Below are positions 20,790-32,400 of a stretch of 64,000 nucleotides of DNA, one piece after another (the first letter of the stretch is position 1; the number at the start of each line of letters is the position of its first letter). Location of the stretch: contig NC_072893.1 in NCBI RefSeq assembly GCF_027943255.1, positions 19,986,001 to 20,050,000 on the forward strand, written 5' to 3'. The notes under the pieces were generated by a model, which saw only the letters and a list, made by a program, of their open reading frames with translations, searched no databases and was not told the origin of the DNA. Both the position numbers and the translations under genes were made by a program. Origin of the DNA: Anastrepha obliqua (Eukaryota; Arthropoda; Insecta; Diptera; Tephritidae).

Positions 20790-21815
20790 AGTTAAGTTAA
20801 GTGCCTACTTTCAGCATAATCTTATTTGTAAATAAATTTTGTAAGAGTTTTTGTACCTTCTATATGCATAAAAACCATATTTGAAAAAATGTATAATAAA
20901 TATTGGTTGATTTTCACTTAAGTGCCTTACTCGCTTAGGTGTGCAAACCCCTAAAAATTACATTTAGAACTTTTACCACTTCTATGACACTAAAATTTCA
21001 TGAGATTTCAATAATTTTTATTTACAAAACTCAGTTAAATGCATTCCACTTAAGCGCATATCCCGCTTAAGTGCCTACTTTCATCAGAATATTATTTGTA
21101 AATTAATTTTGTAAGAATTTCTGTCCCTTCTGTATACATAAACTCCATATTTAAAAAAAATTAAATTTATATAATAATTTAATTTTCACTTAGGTGCCTT
21201 ACTCACTTAGCTGCCCAAACCGCTAAAAAATACTTTTAGAATGTTTAAAATTTCTATGACACAAAAATTAGATGGGATTTCAATATTTTTAAATTATAAA
21301 ACTCAGTTAAGCGCATCCCACTTAAGTGCACATCTCGCTTAAGTGCCTATTTCGATCAAAATCTTATTTATAAATAAATTTTGTAAGAACTTCTGTACCT
21401 TCTGAATGCATACAATTCATATTTAAAAAAGGTAAATTCATTACCTTACCCATTTAGCTGCCCAAACCGCTAAAAATTACTTTTAGTGCCTTCCACTTAA
21501 ATGAACTCCCGCTTAAGTGCCTAATTTCAGCAGAATCTTATTTATAATTTCTAAGAATTTCTGTACCTTCTTTATACATAAAATCCATATTTAAAAAATT
21601 TGTAATAAATATTAGTGGATTTTCACCTAAGTGCCTTGCTCACTTATCTGCAAAAACCGCTAAAAAATACTTTTAAAATTTTTACAACTTCTATGAGACA
21701 AAAATTATATGAGATCTCAAAATGTTTTGATTATAAAACTCAGTTAAGTGCATATCCCAATTAAGTGCCTACTTTCAGCAGAATTTTAGTTATAAATACA
21801 TTTTATAAGAACTTT
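20790..21815 (+). repeat. Tandem array of ~270-bp AT-rich repeats
   Basis: The module AAGTGCCTACTTTCAGCAGA followed by ATTTTGTAAGAATTTCTGT recurs at about 20800, 21072, 21340, 21515 and 21764, giving spacings of ~271, 268, 175 and 249 bp. Each unit also holds the motif CTTAAGTGCC/ACTCAGTTAA in several copies. There are about four units, one shortened by a deletion. No coding capacity. Confidence 0.85.
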
Positions 21816-23230
21816 AAGTATGTAAGAAGCTCGGTAATAAACCTCTTATAGAAAAATTAACGCCTATAAGAAATAATCCAAAAATACAGGACAAACCCGA
21901 AAACGTATAATTCCGCATCGCACTCATCAAGCACAAAAAAAAGTTTATATTTATAATATAATTATTAAGAGCAAAACAATCTTCACATTTATTGATTGCA
22001 TATTTACAAAAACAGAAATCCAATAAACAATACTTAATAATTACAGGACAAACTGCGATTCCACCACGACCATAACAAAACGCAATCTGATGTCTCGCAG
22101 CAAAACAAATATTCCCATATCACTTATACAAATACACACATCTATAAATGCATGTATGTATGTGTAAACGCACACAAACAAGTACTAATTAATCATATTT
22201 TGATTTGGAATATTCAAATTTGCCTTATCTTAATTACTAACCGTCTGACTACTTACGGCTTCTTAGCCTAGCACGCGACCGCTTTCTCTATACATCCTGA
22301 TCTACGAAGTTATCGCTCAGCCGTCGGTGCGGCACTCATTCACCACACCATGACCAGGTGAAATGTTGATAAGAGATCTCAAATTTTCCACTGGACGCTC
22401 AATTTGACTTCCAAACAGTATAAATACAGCGAGAGAGCCAACAGCAAGCGATATTCGCGATTGGCCTTTGGAGCAGAGTGAATGTAGCGGAGGCGTGAAA
22501 TGAAATAAAGTTTTTTGACAAGCACTACGTAAGCGCTGATTTTTTTTGCTAAAGTTTACTTGTGCAAGAAATACGAAATACTCTGTAACATCCACTGATC
22601 TTTACTAGTCACTTCAAAAAAGTCTTTGGTGATACATAAGAAAAAAAGAGGTAAGTTAATTCTATAGGAAAATGTTTGGTAAAAAATAAAAAAAAAAACG
22701 AAAATGGAAATCGAAGGCGGTGGTGATAATCACGCGGAGTGTGGAATATTCCCTAGCGAAAAATCTAAAGCGGCAAGATACCAACACCAACAAATGATAC
22801 AATGAAGAAGAGAGGTGCGCGCGGGGGCAGACGATTGCCAAACTCGTGCGTTCGTCATAAGTCCAAACATTCGCTAGATACATAAAAAGTTGTTAAGTTT
22901 TGGCTAAATATATGTAGCACAGCGCATATGGTACGGATATGTATGTGTGTATGCCTGATCGTAGAATTGTGCAAAAAATATCGAAACAGTTATTAGCATA
23001 CAACAAAGAGTGCTTCGGATGGACTTATTGAAGTTTGTAAGAACCGGTTATCAGCCAGAAATAGTTTTTTTCTCTATTTTGTGCTTTTTTTTTAATTTTT
23101 GGCTACTTAAACAAATGCCTAATTGCGCTAAGCAATTCAAAGGGTGTCAAATCAAACAAAAAAACAACAACAAAAAACGGCATGAACATACAAATTGGTT
23201 GTACCCAACGCAAGTTTTTGCGTATTTTAT
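21816..23230. other. Intergenic; possible promoter and 5' exon only
   Basis: No supported coding frame. A TATA-like site lies at 22419-22426 and a splice-donor-like AGGTAAGTT at 22649-22657. Around 23100-23180 there are A-rich runs. Nothing else was recognised. Confidence 0.35.
22419..22426 (+). promoter_or_regulatory. Candidate TATA box
   Basis: TATAAATA sits in a locally GC-richer stretch, and AGGTAAGTT follows about 230 bp downstream, as for a short non-coding first exon. It could in principle serve the Mpv17-like gene at 29404, whose ATG is preceded by an acceptor-like TATTTAG at 29371-29377. Speculative; no transcript evidence. Confidence 0.2.
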
Positions 23231-23619
23231 TTAGGGAAACTGAAACTTTTTGAAATGCTGACACTTTAAGAGGCTGACTACCCCAGAGGCCCGAAAAAAT
23301 TATGATTTTTAATAATTTTTTTGATAGTCAGTTGCTTTATTTTACAAAAATAAAAACATAGCATTAATACATCATTTTTCGACTTGACTTTAGCAACATT
23401 TCAAAATTAAAAATTAATAATTGTAAAAGTTATCTCGGTTTATGTGGAGCCCGTTTCTACAGAAGTCCTTTGCGGTGATCATTACAAGTCCTTGGAGATT
23501 CATCTGAAATCAATCGGACACGAGAAATTTGTTTTATTAATAGATAATCTTGTGCCTGATCGAAGCTTGTGCCGGCCTCAGAAAATATTTTTCAGATTTT
23601 CAAGAAAAAAACAGCAATT

Positions 23620-24832
23620 AATTGTTTGCAAAAATCGAGATTTTAGACAAAAAAAATCGAGATTTTTGACAAAAAATAGAGATTTCTGAAAAAAAAATTA
23701 AGATTTTTGACAACAAAAAAATCGAAATTTTAGACAACAAAAAATATAGAGATTTTTGACAAAAAAAAATTGAGATTTTTGACCCAAAAAAAAAATATCG
23801 AGATTTTAGACAAAAAAATCGAGATTTTAGACCAACAGAAAATCGAGATTTTTGACAAAAAAAAATTGAGATTTTAGACAACACAAAATTGAGATTTTTG
23901 ACAATAAAAAATAGATTTTTGACCAAAAACAATAGAGATTTTTAACAAAAAAAAAATCGAAATTTTTGATTAAAAAAAAATCGAGATTTTAGACAAAAAA
24001 AAATAGAGGTTTCTGATAAAAAAAAATTTGAGATTTTAGACAACAAAAAATAGAGATTTTTGACAAACAAAAATCGAGATTTTAGACACAAATAAAATCG
24101 AGAGTTTTGACCAAAAAAAATCGAGATTTTTGACAAAGAAAAATTGAGATTTTAGACAACCAAAACTCGAGATTCATGACAAAAAAAATGGAGATTTTTG
24201 ACGAAAACAAAGATCAAGATTTTTGACAAACAAAAACCGAGATTTTTGACAAAAAAAAAAATCGTGATTTTTGACAACACAAAATCGAGATTTTTGACAT
24301 TAAAAAAGAGATTTTTGACCAAAAAAAATAGAGATTTTAACACAAAAAAAAAATCGAGATTTTTGATAAAAAAAATCGAGATTTTTGATAAAAAAATAGA
24401 GATTTTAGACAAAAAAAAATAGAGATTTCTGACAAAAAAAATTTGAGATTTTAGACAACAAAAACTCGAGATTTTAGACAACAAAAAATAGAGATTTTTG
24501 ACAAACAAAAATCGAGATTTTAGACACAAATAAAATCGAGAGTTTTGACCAAAAAAAATAGAGATTTTTGACAACCAAAACTCGAGATTTATGACAAAAA
24601 AATGGAGATTTTTGACGAAAAAAAAGATAAAGATTTTTGACAAAAAAAAGCCGAGATTTTTCACAAAAAAAATTGATATTTTAGACAACACAAAATCGAG
24701 ATTTTTCATATTAAAAAAGAGATTTTTGACCAAAAAAAAATTTGAGATTTTAGACAACAAAAACTCGAGATTTTAGACAACAAAAAATAGAGATTTTTGG
24801 CAAACAAAAATCGAGATTTTAGACAAAAATAA
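23620..24832 (+). repeat. 1.2-kb satellite of ~25-bp units with higher-order repeat
   Basis: Tandem variants of AATCGAGATTTTTGACAAAA, 24-32 bp each, about 45 copies. Variant units recur in the same order with a period near 416-439 bp; for example ACACAAATAAAATCGAGAG occurs at ~24085 and ~24524. A higher-order unit has therefore been duplicated inside the array. The Phe/Lys-rich open frames on both strands are by-products of the repeat. Confidence 0.9.
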
Positions 24833-24859
24833 TAATAATTAATGAGAATTTACTTAGTA

Positions 24860-25094
24860 CAAGGTGGCGCAAAATTATTCACCGCTTTTTTTTTTAATAA
24901 CTTTCATGCTAAATAAATTTAAAAAAAATTTTTGAGTGATGGAAATCTTCATCTTGCCCTTTTATGCGCTCGATTACGTGTCTGTTTGAATACTGCAGCC
25001 GTCCAGCTCACAAGTGTCAAATATGATTGACATACGAAGCCATTTGCAAAAATTATAAATCTACCGATAGGATGATTAATTTTGCGCCACCTTG
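24860..25094. mobile_element. 235-bp MITE with TA target duplication
   Basis: The termini are inverted repeats of about 25 bp: CAAGGTGGCGCAAAATTATT at the left, and its near-complement ending CGCCACCTTG at 25094. TA flanks both sides (24858-24859, 25095-25096), which fits the Tc1/mariner superfamily. It encodes nothing. A second copy of the left end starts at 25169. Confidence 0.85.
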
Positions 25095-25168
25095 TACGCG
25101 AGTACAGTTTAGTAAGGAAACTGAAACTTTTTGAAATACTGATACCTTAACTGATAATTTACTTAGTA

Positions 25169-25195
25169 CAAGGTGGCGCACAATTAATCACCGAA
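25169..25195 (+). mobile_element. Solo left end of the same MITE
   Basis: CAAGGTGGCGCACAATTAAT followed by CACCG, preceded by the same ACTTAGTA flank as the copy at 24860. No matching right end was found downstream. The shared flank suggests local duplication rather than an independent insertion. Confidence 0.6.
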
Positions 25196-26820
25196 CAAGA
25201 TTTTGAGATCAACGCAAGAATGTCTGAGAAGTCGCCTTTTGATTATTTTATTTCTATAGCGCAATTACGATGCCCTAAGTGTTCTAAAATGTGAAAGAAA
25301 TGAAATTCTTAACTTTATTGTTCTTCGATATACTCCCCATAAACGGAAGTTGCGTATAAATGTTAAGGCTTCCTGTGTGGCTTAAGTGACTTCTTTTGCA
25401 CCCAACCAGCTTTAAGAACCTTAAAATGTCAGATTTAAACGCAATTAGGCGATAAACCAACTAAATTATCTAAATTATATCCATTTGAAAATTATAAAAT
25501 TTTACATTTCCTTATCAAGAAATTTTCATAAAAAGTTTTAGTATATTTCCTAAATCCTATTAATTACTTTTTGGCAAGTCATAAATTAGCAGGTATTTGT
25601 GCAAATTTTATTAGATTAAACGCAATACTTCGCTTTTTTTTTTTGTATGTTAAAATTTGTTTTAGCCAAATGTAAACAAAATAGTTTACTTAAAAGTTGA
25701 AGGTAATGGCATAACTTGTCCATTTACTAAAGGAGGCCTGCAACATCACAATGATGAAAAACAACATTTTTGGTGGCAAGACGTCATGGAAAAGCGAAAC
25801 ATAACCAGCTGCTATTTTTATTAATTTAATTTTATTCTCTTTTTTAAACGAAAAGCAAAGCATAACTGCTGCTAATTTTTTTTTTTTTTGTTCTAAGCGA
25901 ATCATAACTGCTGCTAATTTATCATCATATACAACTGATTTTTTTAATTAATTTTTTTTTTATCCAACTACTATAAAATATTGCATAAAAAATACTCATC
26001 ACAAACTGCAAACGAAGTTCGATCTAACTCTGCCTAGTCATGTTATTCCGAAGCTGTTGATATTCACACGAAGTTCCACTGAGGTGTAATCGTCTAGTGA
26101 CGCCATTCGGAAAACTCACACACATACAAAAAACAATAGCAATTTCACCAAGCATACGTAAATCACAAACACTTTTCCAATTTACTTTATTTAACTTAAA
26201 AATGTGTCATGCGTCATTCTTTCATCACTCGCCAATCGCCAATTTTCGCAGAGAGACACAAATTTTGTTCAGCAAAAAGGAAAATATGCTCAAATTATGA
26301 AAGCTTGCGGTCAAGTTCAGTGCTTCTCACGCATTCAATGCTAGGCGCGCTATTTTCTATCCATTCACACATATTTGTTCACCTACAAACATCTAATTTA
26401 CGCTCTCAGCAAAAAGAAAAAAAAACAAAAATGCACTGCTGCGGCAAAGCTCTCACTTCCGCTAAGTGTAAAATTTGTTTACATTTTATAAAAAAATAAT
26501 GATTGGTTTCCAACAGAATACCATTGTGCTCTCATTGTCGTTTTGTTTTTGTATTTTTCGGCATTTTGGCAAAGCACACAACATTTGTATCTTGCGCGCA
26601 GATATGCTAAGCTTTATACACACAAAGCTCTTTATGCGGAAAGCTTTGATATTTTGCGCTTCTTTTTTAAAGATCACTGCAGCAGCATGACAATTGATGT
26701 CTTGGCTTGTACCGCCACGTGCTGCATTGTTTTTTCTCAATGTGATACTCATTTTGTTGTTTCAAAAGAGCGAACTCGACACATATATGTACCTGTATTT
26801 ACATAAGTAAAGCGTTTTTC
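25196..26820. other. Unassigned AT-rich intergenic sequence
   Basis: Several 60-96 codon frames exist on both strands but overlap each other and show no motif or codon bias, so none is called. GCTGCTAATTTTTTTTT/ATAACTGCTGCTAATTT is partly duplicated near 25865-25920. Confidence 0.4.
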
Positions 26821-26824
26821 AGTT

Positions 26825-27148
26825 AGAGCGCTTCAACTTTTGAACTTTTTTGAATAAAACACAAACGGTTTGACTTTTTTAACTAATTTTTTTTTTATTA
26901 TCGAGTTTGAACATATACATTTAAGTATGAAATTCGATTTCTTTTGCATGACCACCGCGTGCACGTTTCACGAAGTCCAATCGTTGAACCCAATTTTCGA
27001 CCACTCTTTTGCATAAATCGGCCGAAATTCCAGCAATTTCGCGTTCAATATTGGCTCTGCTGGGTTGCTATCGCAGCCACCATCCACCCAGTCATTTTTG
27101 CTTGAGGCTGAACATTATTTCAGGCAAGTCAGGAGGCATCTCTTTAAC
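26825..27148 (-). mobile_element. Mariner-like relic, transposase C-terminus
   Basis: The minus translation at 26933-27065 reads ANIEREIAGISADLCKRVVE and then NWVQRLDFVKRARGGHAKEI, ending near EFHT-stop. This is the C-terminal tail common in mariner-type transposases. No catalytic domain remains. The end near 26815-26850 (AGCGTTTTTCAGTTAGAGCG) may be its inverted repeat. Confidence 0.6.
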
Positions 27149-27150
27149 TA

Positions 27151-27365
27151 AAGGGTGGTTAAGTTTCAAAGGCCGGTGTTGATTTTGAATAAAATACAAT
27201 TCGTTTAGGAAATTATTGTCATTTCTTTTTATTATGATAATATTGGTATGGCTCAATTACATATGGAACAAAATATCGGCCAAATGGCCGCCGCGGCTTC
27301 TGCGGCGTACCTCCATCCGATGGTCCAAATTTTCGATGACGCTGAGGCATAATTGAGGTTCTATG
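27151..27365 (-). mobile_element. Truncated second copy of the 402-772 mariner-like element
   Basis: It begins AAAGGGTGGTTAAGTTTCAA and matches 402-607 almost base for base, including the TTTTCGATGACGCTGAGGCA segment. It carries an extra CTTCTGCGG-like insertion near 27297. It stops abruptly at 27365, where a LINE tail takes over. Confidence 0.8.
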
Positions 27366-27800
27366 CCGAACTATCTCATTGACGAGCTACTGTACCAGAT
27401 AGTATATAGACGGGCATTGAAATTCATTCAACGGGAGTCTCTTATCACCTTCCTAAACTTCCACCCCCGATTGCCGTATCGGAATGCAACCCCCGAAGAG
27501 CTTCTACTGCCTCGTGCGACACTCATAACTTCGGCTCAGGTTAAACTCCCACCTTCCCAGTATTGACATGCATCATACGACATGCTCAACAAATGTCCGA
27601 CATGTGAAGGTATCCCACTCGAAGGCATCCCCACCTTACCCCTTAAACTCACTCACATAACGCCACTCTAGCTTTGCACCCAATCAGTTGAAGCAGCGTA
27701 TTTGTGAGCCTCACGTGAGATGAGATAGATGATGACGGCCGGTGATTACAACGCACTGGCAGGACTTAATGAACTGCTACAGCAACAACAAAATGAAATG
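27366..27800 (+). mobile_element. LINE 3' end fragment with CAA tail
   Basis: The plus sense reads PEELLLPRATLITSAQVKLP and, past a stop, LNKCPTCEGIPLEGI. These resemble the LPR-TR-TLAQLRSG and CP-C motifs at the C-terminus of jockey-type LINEs. The short 3' region ends in CAGCAACAACAAAATG (27781-27796), a CAA-rich tail. 5' truncated at the mariner fragment. Confidence 0.6.
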
Positions 27801-29375
27801 GGCGATATCCAACGTGCTCAGTTGGTATAGCGACTAATTAAAGACTAGTTAAACAATATTAGACTGAGCCTTTTCACTTCTGAATAGATTCTTTCGAAAA
27901 TAAATTGCAATGGCATTCCTCTCAAATACTTTCTGCAACATGCTTGTGTGTAGATATGTAGGTATGTATATGGGCCCATGCGTCATTTTATTAAATTTTC
28001 TTGCATTGAATGTGTGATGAATGAGCACTTGGCTTTTGAAGATCACTTACTAATGCATTTAGGAGCTTTGCACAAACAACAACAAAAAAACCAAATCCCC
28101 ACAGTTGCACATGTGCATGTCGAAAGCTGCAATGCCGTTATTGTGTTTACATCACGACGGAAAAAAGCTAAATTTCATTGTCAAAGTGGGACTTTTTCAA
28201 TTTACTCCGCCAGTAGTGTACGACTAACAATCGCCCAAAGCGTGCGCAGAGAATAAATAAAAATAATAATAAATAATGCAATTTCGTAAAATGAAAGCAT
28301 TTTCTTATAAGTGTACCAATTAAATATAATAAAAAATCAAGTATTTTGAAAAAGTGTAAAGTGCACGAGTAGAAATTTTAGCTAAATATTTAATAAGCCA
28401 CCAAACTATGATACAAAGTGCAACGTTATGTGCAAATGCAAGCGCTAAAAATAGATATTTGAAATTTCTACTATGCCTTGATTTTGAGATTTGAGGCAGT
28501 GCGGAAAAAAAGCAAGAAAATTTTCCACATTTTGCGTAAAATATGCAAAGAATGCCTTAGAAGTGTTTGAGTGATGAAATTGATTGGAATTCGATAATTA
28601 TTAGTAAAAAGCAGATAATTAGTAAAAAAGCAAATTTGTCAAATTATTTTAGAAAATTGCATTTGCGTACTGGAAACTTAAATTCATTGCCATTACGTGA
28701 AAAACGGGGAGTGCATGGAAGTTCGATAAAAGCGTAAATGACTAGAGTGGAATTTTTTTTAATCTATATTTAAAGGTGGTGCATAAGAATCCAAACATGG
28801 TATTACCCTATTGCCTATACACGTGAATACATGCGTATGTATGTATGTATGTATGTAAGTAAATTAAATAAAAAAGAGTACCAACACGAAACTCTTCCAT
28901 ACAGGTTTGCAATTCTCATTTCCATAAAAGGTAAACTGCCAAAATGTGTGTCCATTTGTTTTTGTTTTCTCTTCTACTTGCAAAAACAAAAAATGATATG
29001 CATCTTTTCCCCTTAAAACGTGCGCTCCTATCTGGTGCGCGGCGCCTGCTAGTCTGCAATCTACACAGCTGTTCACAGTTTAGGCGCATCAGTGTGAATA
29101 TAAAGCAATTTACATGCACACACACACACACAAACTCTTGCGCTTGCCAACACCTCGAGGTTAGCGCCTGTCGTGCGATTCTTAGCTTTGATATGTGCGT
29201 ACTCATACATATTAACCTTTGAATTATTAAAAATAGTGTTGATGCGTGATTATTTGTTGTTTCCGCATTTCCGTTTCCATTTTCGTTGTCAAGGCTTCTT
29301 GTGAGCCATAAACTATGTATGTATGTATGCATTTATATTTGATTATATTTATTATTATTTGTTATTTTAATATTT
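27801..29375. other. Intergenic region upstream of the first Mpv17-like gene
   Basis: No supported coding frame. Includes (TATG)n at 28836-28860, (CA)n near 29117-29130, and a pyrimidine-poor acceptor-like ATATTTAG ending at 29376, just before the gene. Promoter elements could not be fixed. Confidence 0.4.
28836..28862 (+). repeat. (TATG)n microsatellite
   Basis: GTATG/TATG tandem units; a similar short run lies near 29308-29328. Confidence 0.85.
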
Positions 29376-29403
29376 AGTGCCTTTGTTTTTGATACTAGAC
29401 AAA

Positions 29404-32400
29404 ATGGTCGTACCGGCAACAGTGAATTTTCTAAAATCAAAATGGCGCCTATTCATTTCTGCTCATCCTCTGGCCAAAGGTGTTATCGCTTATTCGATTG
29501 TATGGCCCACGAGTAGTTTCATGCAGCAAACTATCGAGGGCAGAGAGCTCAGTAAGTCGTTAATTTTTTTTATTTGTATAATTTAATAGATGGTTTTTTT
29601 CCAAATTGTAATTAATTTATTGTTTTTTTTCGTCTCTATTTTGCAAAACAGAAGATTATGACTGGATGCGCATACTGCGTTTCGGTCTCTTTGGTGGCTG
29701 TTATGTTGCCCCCACCCTGTATGGTTGGTTGCGTGTCGCTTCGACAATGTGGCCACAAACGAATTTACGCATAGGCGTACTTAAGGTGAGTGATCGCATT
29801 TTGTTAATATAAATGTTTTTTGTTTTTATTTATTAAATATTACATTTCACGGATGACGAGGAAATTCATGACAAAGTAGAGCAAATAAAGTAATTAAAAG
29901 AAGTTTAGATAGATTACACACATCAGATTTTTTTTTAATTTAATGAGTCAAAATCCGCATTCTATTGCTGCAAAAATGTTTAAAATTTCGCTTATTTTTA
30001 TAAATAATTAATTTCTGCGCTTAAAAGCCCACACTGGAAAAATTAGTACATAGAATTTGAATTATGCCTTAGTTGGCTCGATGGTAGGGTAGCAACCATT
30101 TTGAATTTTTTCTGTTTATCAGGCATCTTTTATCAAAACAAAAAACAGTTACTTTTCGGTGTTTGAAAAGGACTAAAAACAAATATTTTTTAGGAATTAA
30201 AAAAAAAATTTTTTTTAACAATTTATAAAGGATTAAAAAAATTTGGTTTTTGAAAAGGCTTAAAAAATGTTGTTTTTTAGTTCTTAAAAAATATTTAAAA
30301 AGGATTAAAACAACAAATATTGTTTGAGAATTAAAATAAAGAAATAATTTTTTAATTTTGTTTACGAAAAGGACTAAAACAATTGTTTTTTAAGAATTAA
30401 AAAAGAAAAACTTTTTTTAAGAATTTAAAAAACTTAAATTTATTTCTTAATTTGGTTTTTGGAAGGACTAAAAAATTTTTTTTAAGAATTAAAAAAAAAA
30501 CAAAAATTTACTTCTTAATTTGGTTTTCGAAAAGGATTAAAAGAAATATTTTTTAAGAATTTAAAAAACAAAAATGCTTTTTTATTTGGTTTTTGAAAAC
30601 AACTAAAAAAAAATTTTTTTTAGGAATTAAAAGAACAAAACTTTTTTTGTAACAATTTAAAAAGGATTAAAAAAAAAAATATTATTTAATAATTTAAAAC
30701 ACTAAAACTAATTTTTAAATTTGGTTTTAAACAGAACTAAAAAAAATATTTTTTAGGAATTAAAAAAAAATCTTTTTTGTAACAATTAAATTGGATAACA
30801 AGGATTAAAAAAAATATTTTTCAAGAGTTTAAAAAACTAAAATTTATTTTTTAATTTGGTTTTTGAAAAGGCTGAAAAAAATTGTTGTTTTCTTTTAATT
30901 CTAAAAAATATTTAAAAGGATTAAAATATTGTTTGAGGATTAAAAAAAAAACTTTTTAATTTTTTTTTCCAAAAAGACTAAAAAAATTGTTTTTTAAGAA
31001 TCAAAAAAAAAGTTTTTTAACAATTTAAAAAGTATTTCAAAAAAATTTTTTAAGAATTAGAAAAACTAAAATTTATTCCTTAATTTGGTTTTTGAAAAGG
31101 ACTAAAAAATATTTTTTTAAGAATTAAAAAAACAAATCTTTTGAACAATTTAAAAAAGATTAAAAAAAGTACTTTTTAAGAATTTAAAAAACAAAACTTT
31201 ATTTTTAATTTGGTTTTTAAAAAGGGCTAAACAAAATTTTTTTTAAGAATTAAAAAACAAAACTTTTTTTAACAACTTAAAAAGGATTAAAAAAAATAAT
31301 TTTTAAGAATTTAAAAAACAAAAATTTATTTTTTAATTTGATTTTTGAAAAGGACTAAAAAACTTATCTTTTAAGAATTCAAAAAACCAATTGTTTTTAA
31401 CAAATTAAAACGGATAAACATTTTTTTTTAAGATATTACAAAACAAAAGTTTTGTTTTCAACAGTTTTGTATTAAAAAGGAAACTATTTCTTTTTGGTTT
31501 TTAGAAAGGATTAAAAAATAATTTTAAAAAATGGCTTTGCTCCAAAAGAAATATTTTTAAACTATGACTCTAAAGGATTTAATATCTCAATTATTTTTCA
31601 CAGTTTTATAAAACAAACAAAAAATTATTTAATAAAACTTTAATTTAAATATAATTAAAACTTCAATTTAAAAAAAATATTCTCTTTAAAAAAATTATAT
31701 TTTTTATTCAATCATTGTTTTTTGGATTTATTAAAATTGTTAGGGTAAAGATGCCAAAACATTTTTTTTTAATAAATAAACAAAAGATAATATAAACTTT
31801 AGTTAAAAAAAAATACTCCTTAAAACTTTTTTGAAATAAAGAAATTATATTTTTTCTTGAAATTTTTTTTCTTGTGATTTTTGAAAAACTCTTCTTCTCT
31901 TGTTTTTTTTATTAATAGGTTCATTTTGCAAACGCTAGTTTTATAAACGAATTCCCTAATGTTTTTCGTTTACGAATTTCAAAAAAAAAAAAATATTATT
32001 GTATATATATTTTTCAACAATAAAAAAATTATATTTATTAACAAAAAAAAACAAATATATATTTTAACAATTTTTTTATTGAGTTCAAAGTATTTAAATT
32101 TTTATAAAAAATATAAAATCAAAACCAAATCTTTTCTAAAAAACCAAAAGTTTTCTCACCCTTCAAATAAATATCAAAAATAAAACTATAAATTAATTGA
32201 AAGTGTAGCTCTGAGCTCTGCAAGCATAAAAACTATTTGTTTTTATATTTTGAGTGAAAAGGTAAATGAAGTTGTGTTCTTTTTAACTTTTTTTCGCGGT
32301 TTCGCAGAATTTATAGAGCAACTCAAAAAAGGTTTTGGTTTTTCGTGTTTGGTTTTTAAAATTTATTAAAAAAATTATTATATTATTTAAAAAATAATAA

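Noticed and set aside
23618..24776. Long Phe/Ile- or Lys-rich open frames on both strands (for example 202 codons at 24152-24760) resembling membrane or basic proteins
   Set aside because: They follow directly from the ~25-bp AT-rich satellite unit, which lacks stops in some frames.
23620..24832. Regular repeats resembling a CRISPR array
   Set aside because: There are no unique spacers of constant length; the sequence between repeats is itself repetitive, and this is insect DNA.
28864..29332. Overlapping frames up to 138 codons on the minus strand upstream of the Mpv17-like gene
   Set aside because: They overlap opposing frames, include CA and TATG microsatellites, and have no recognisable domain.
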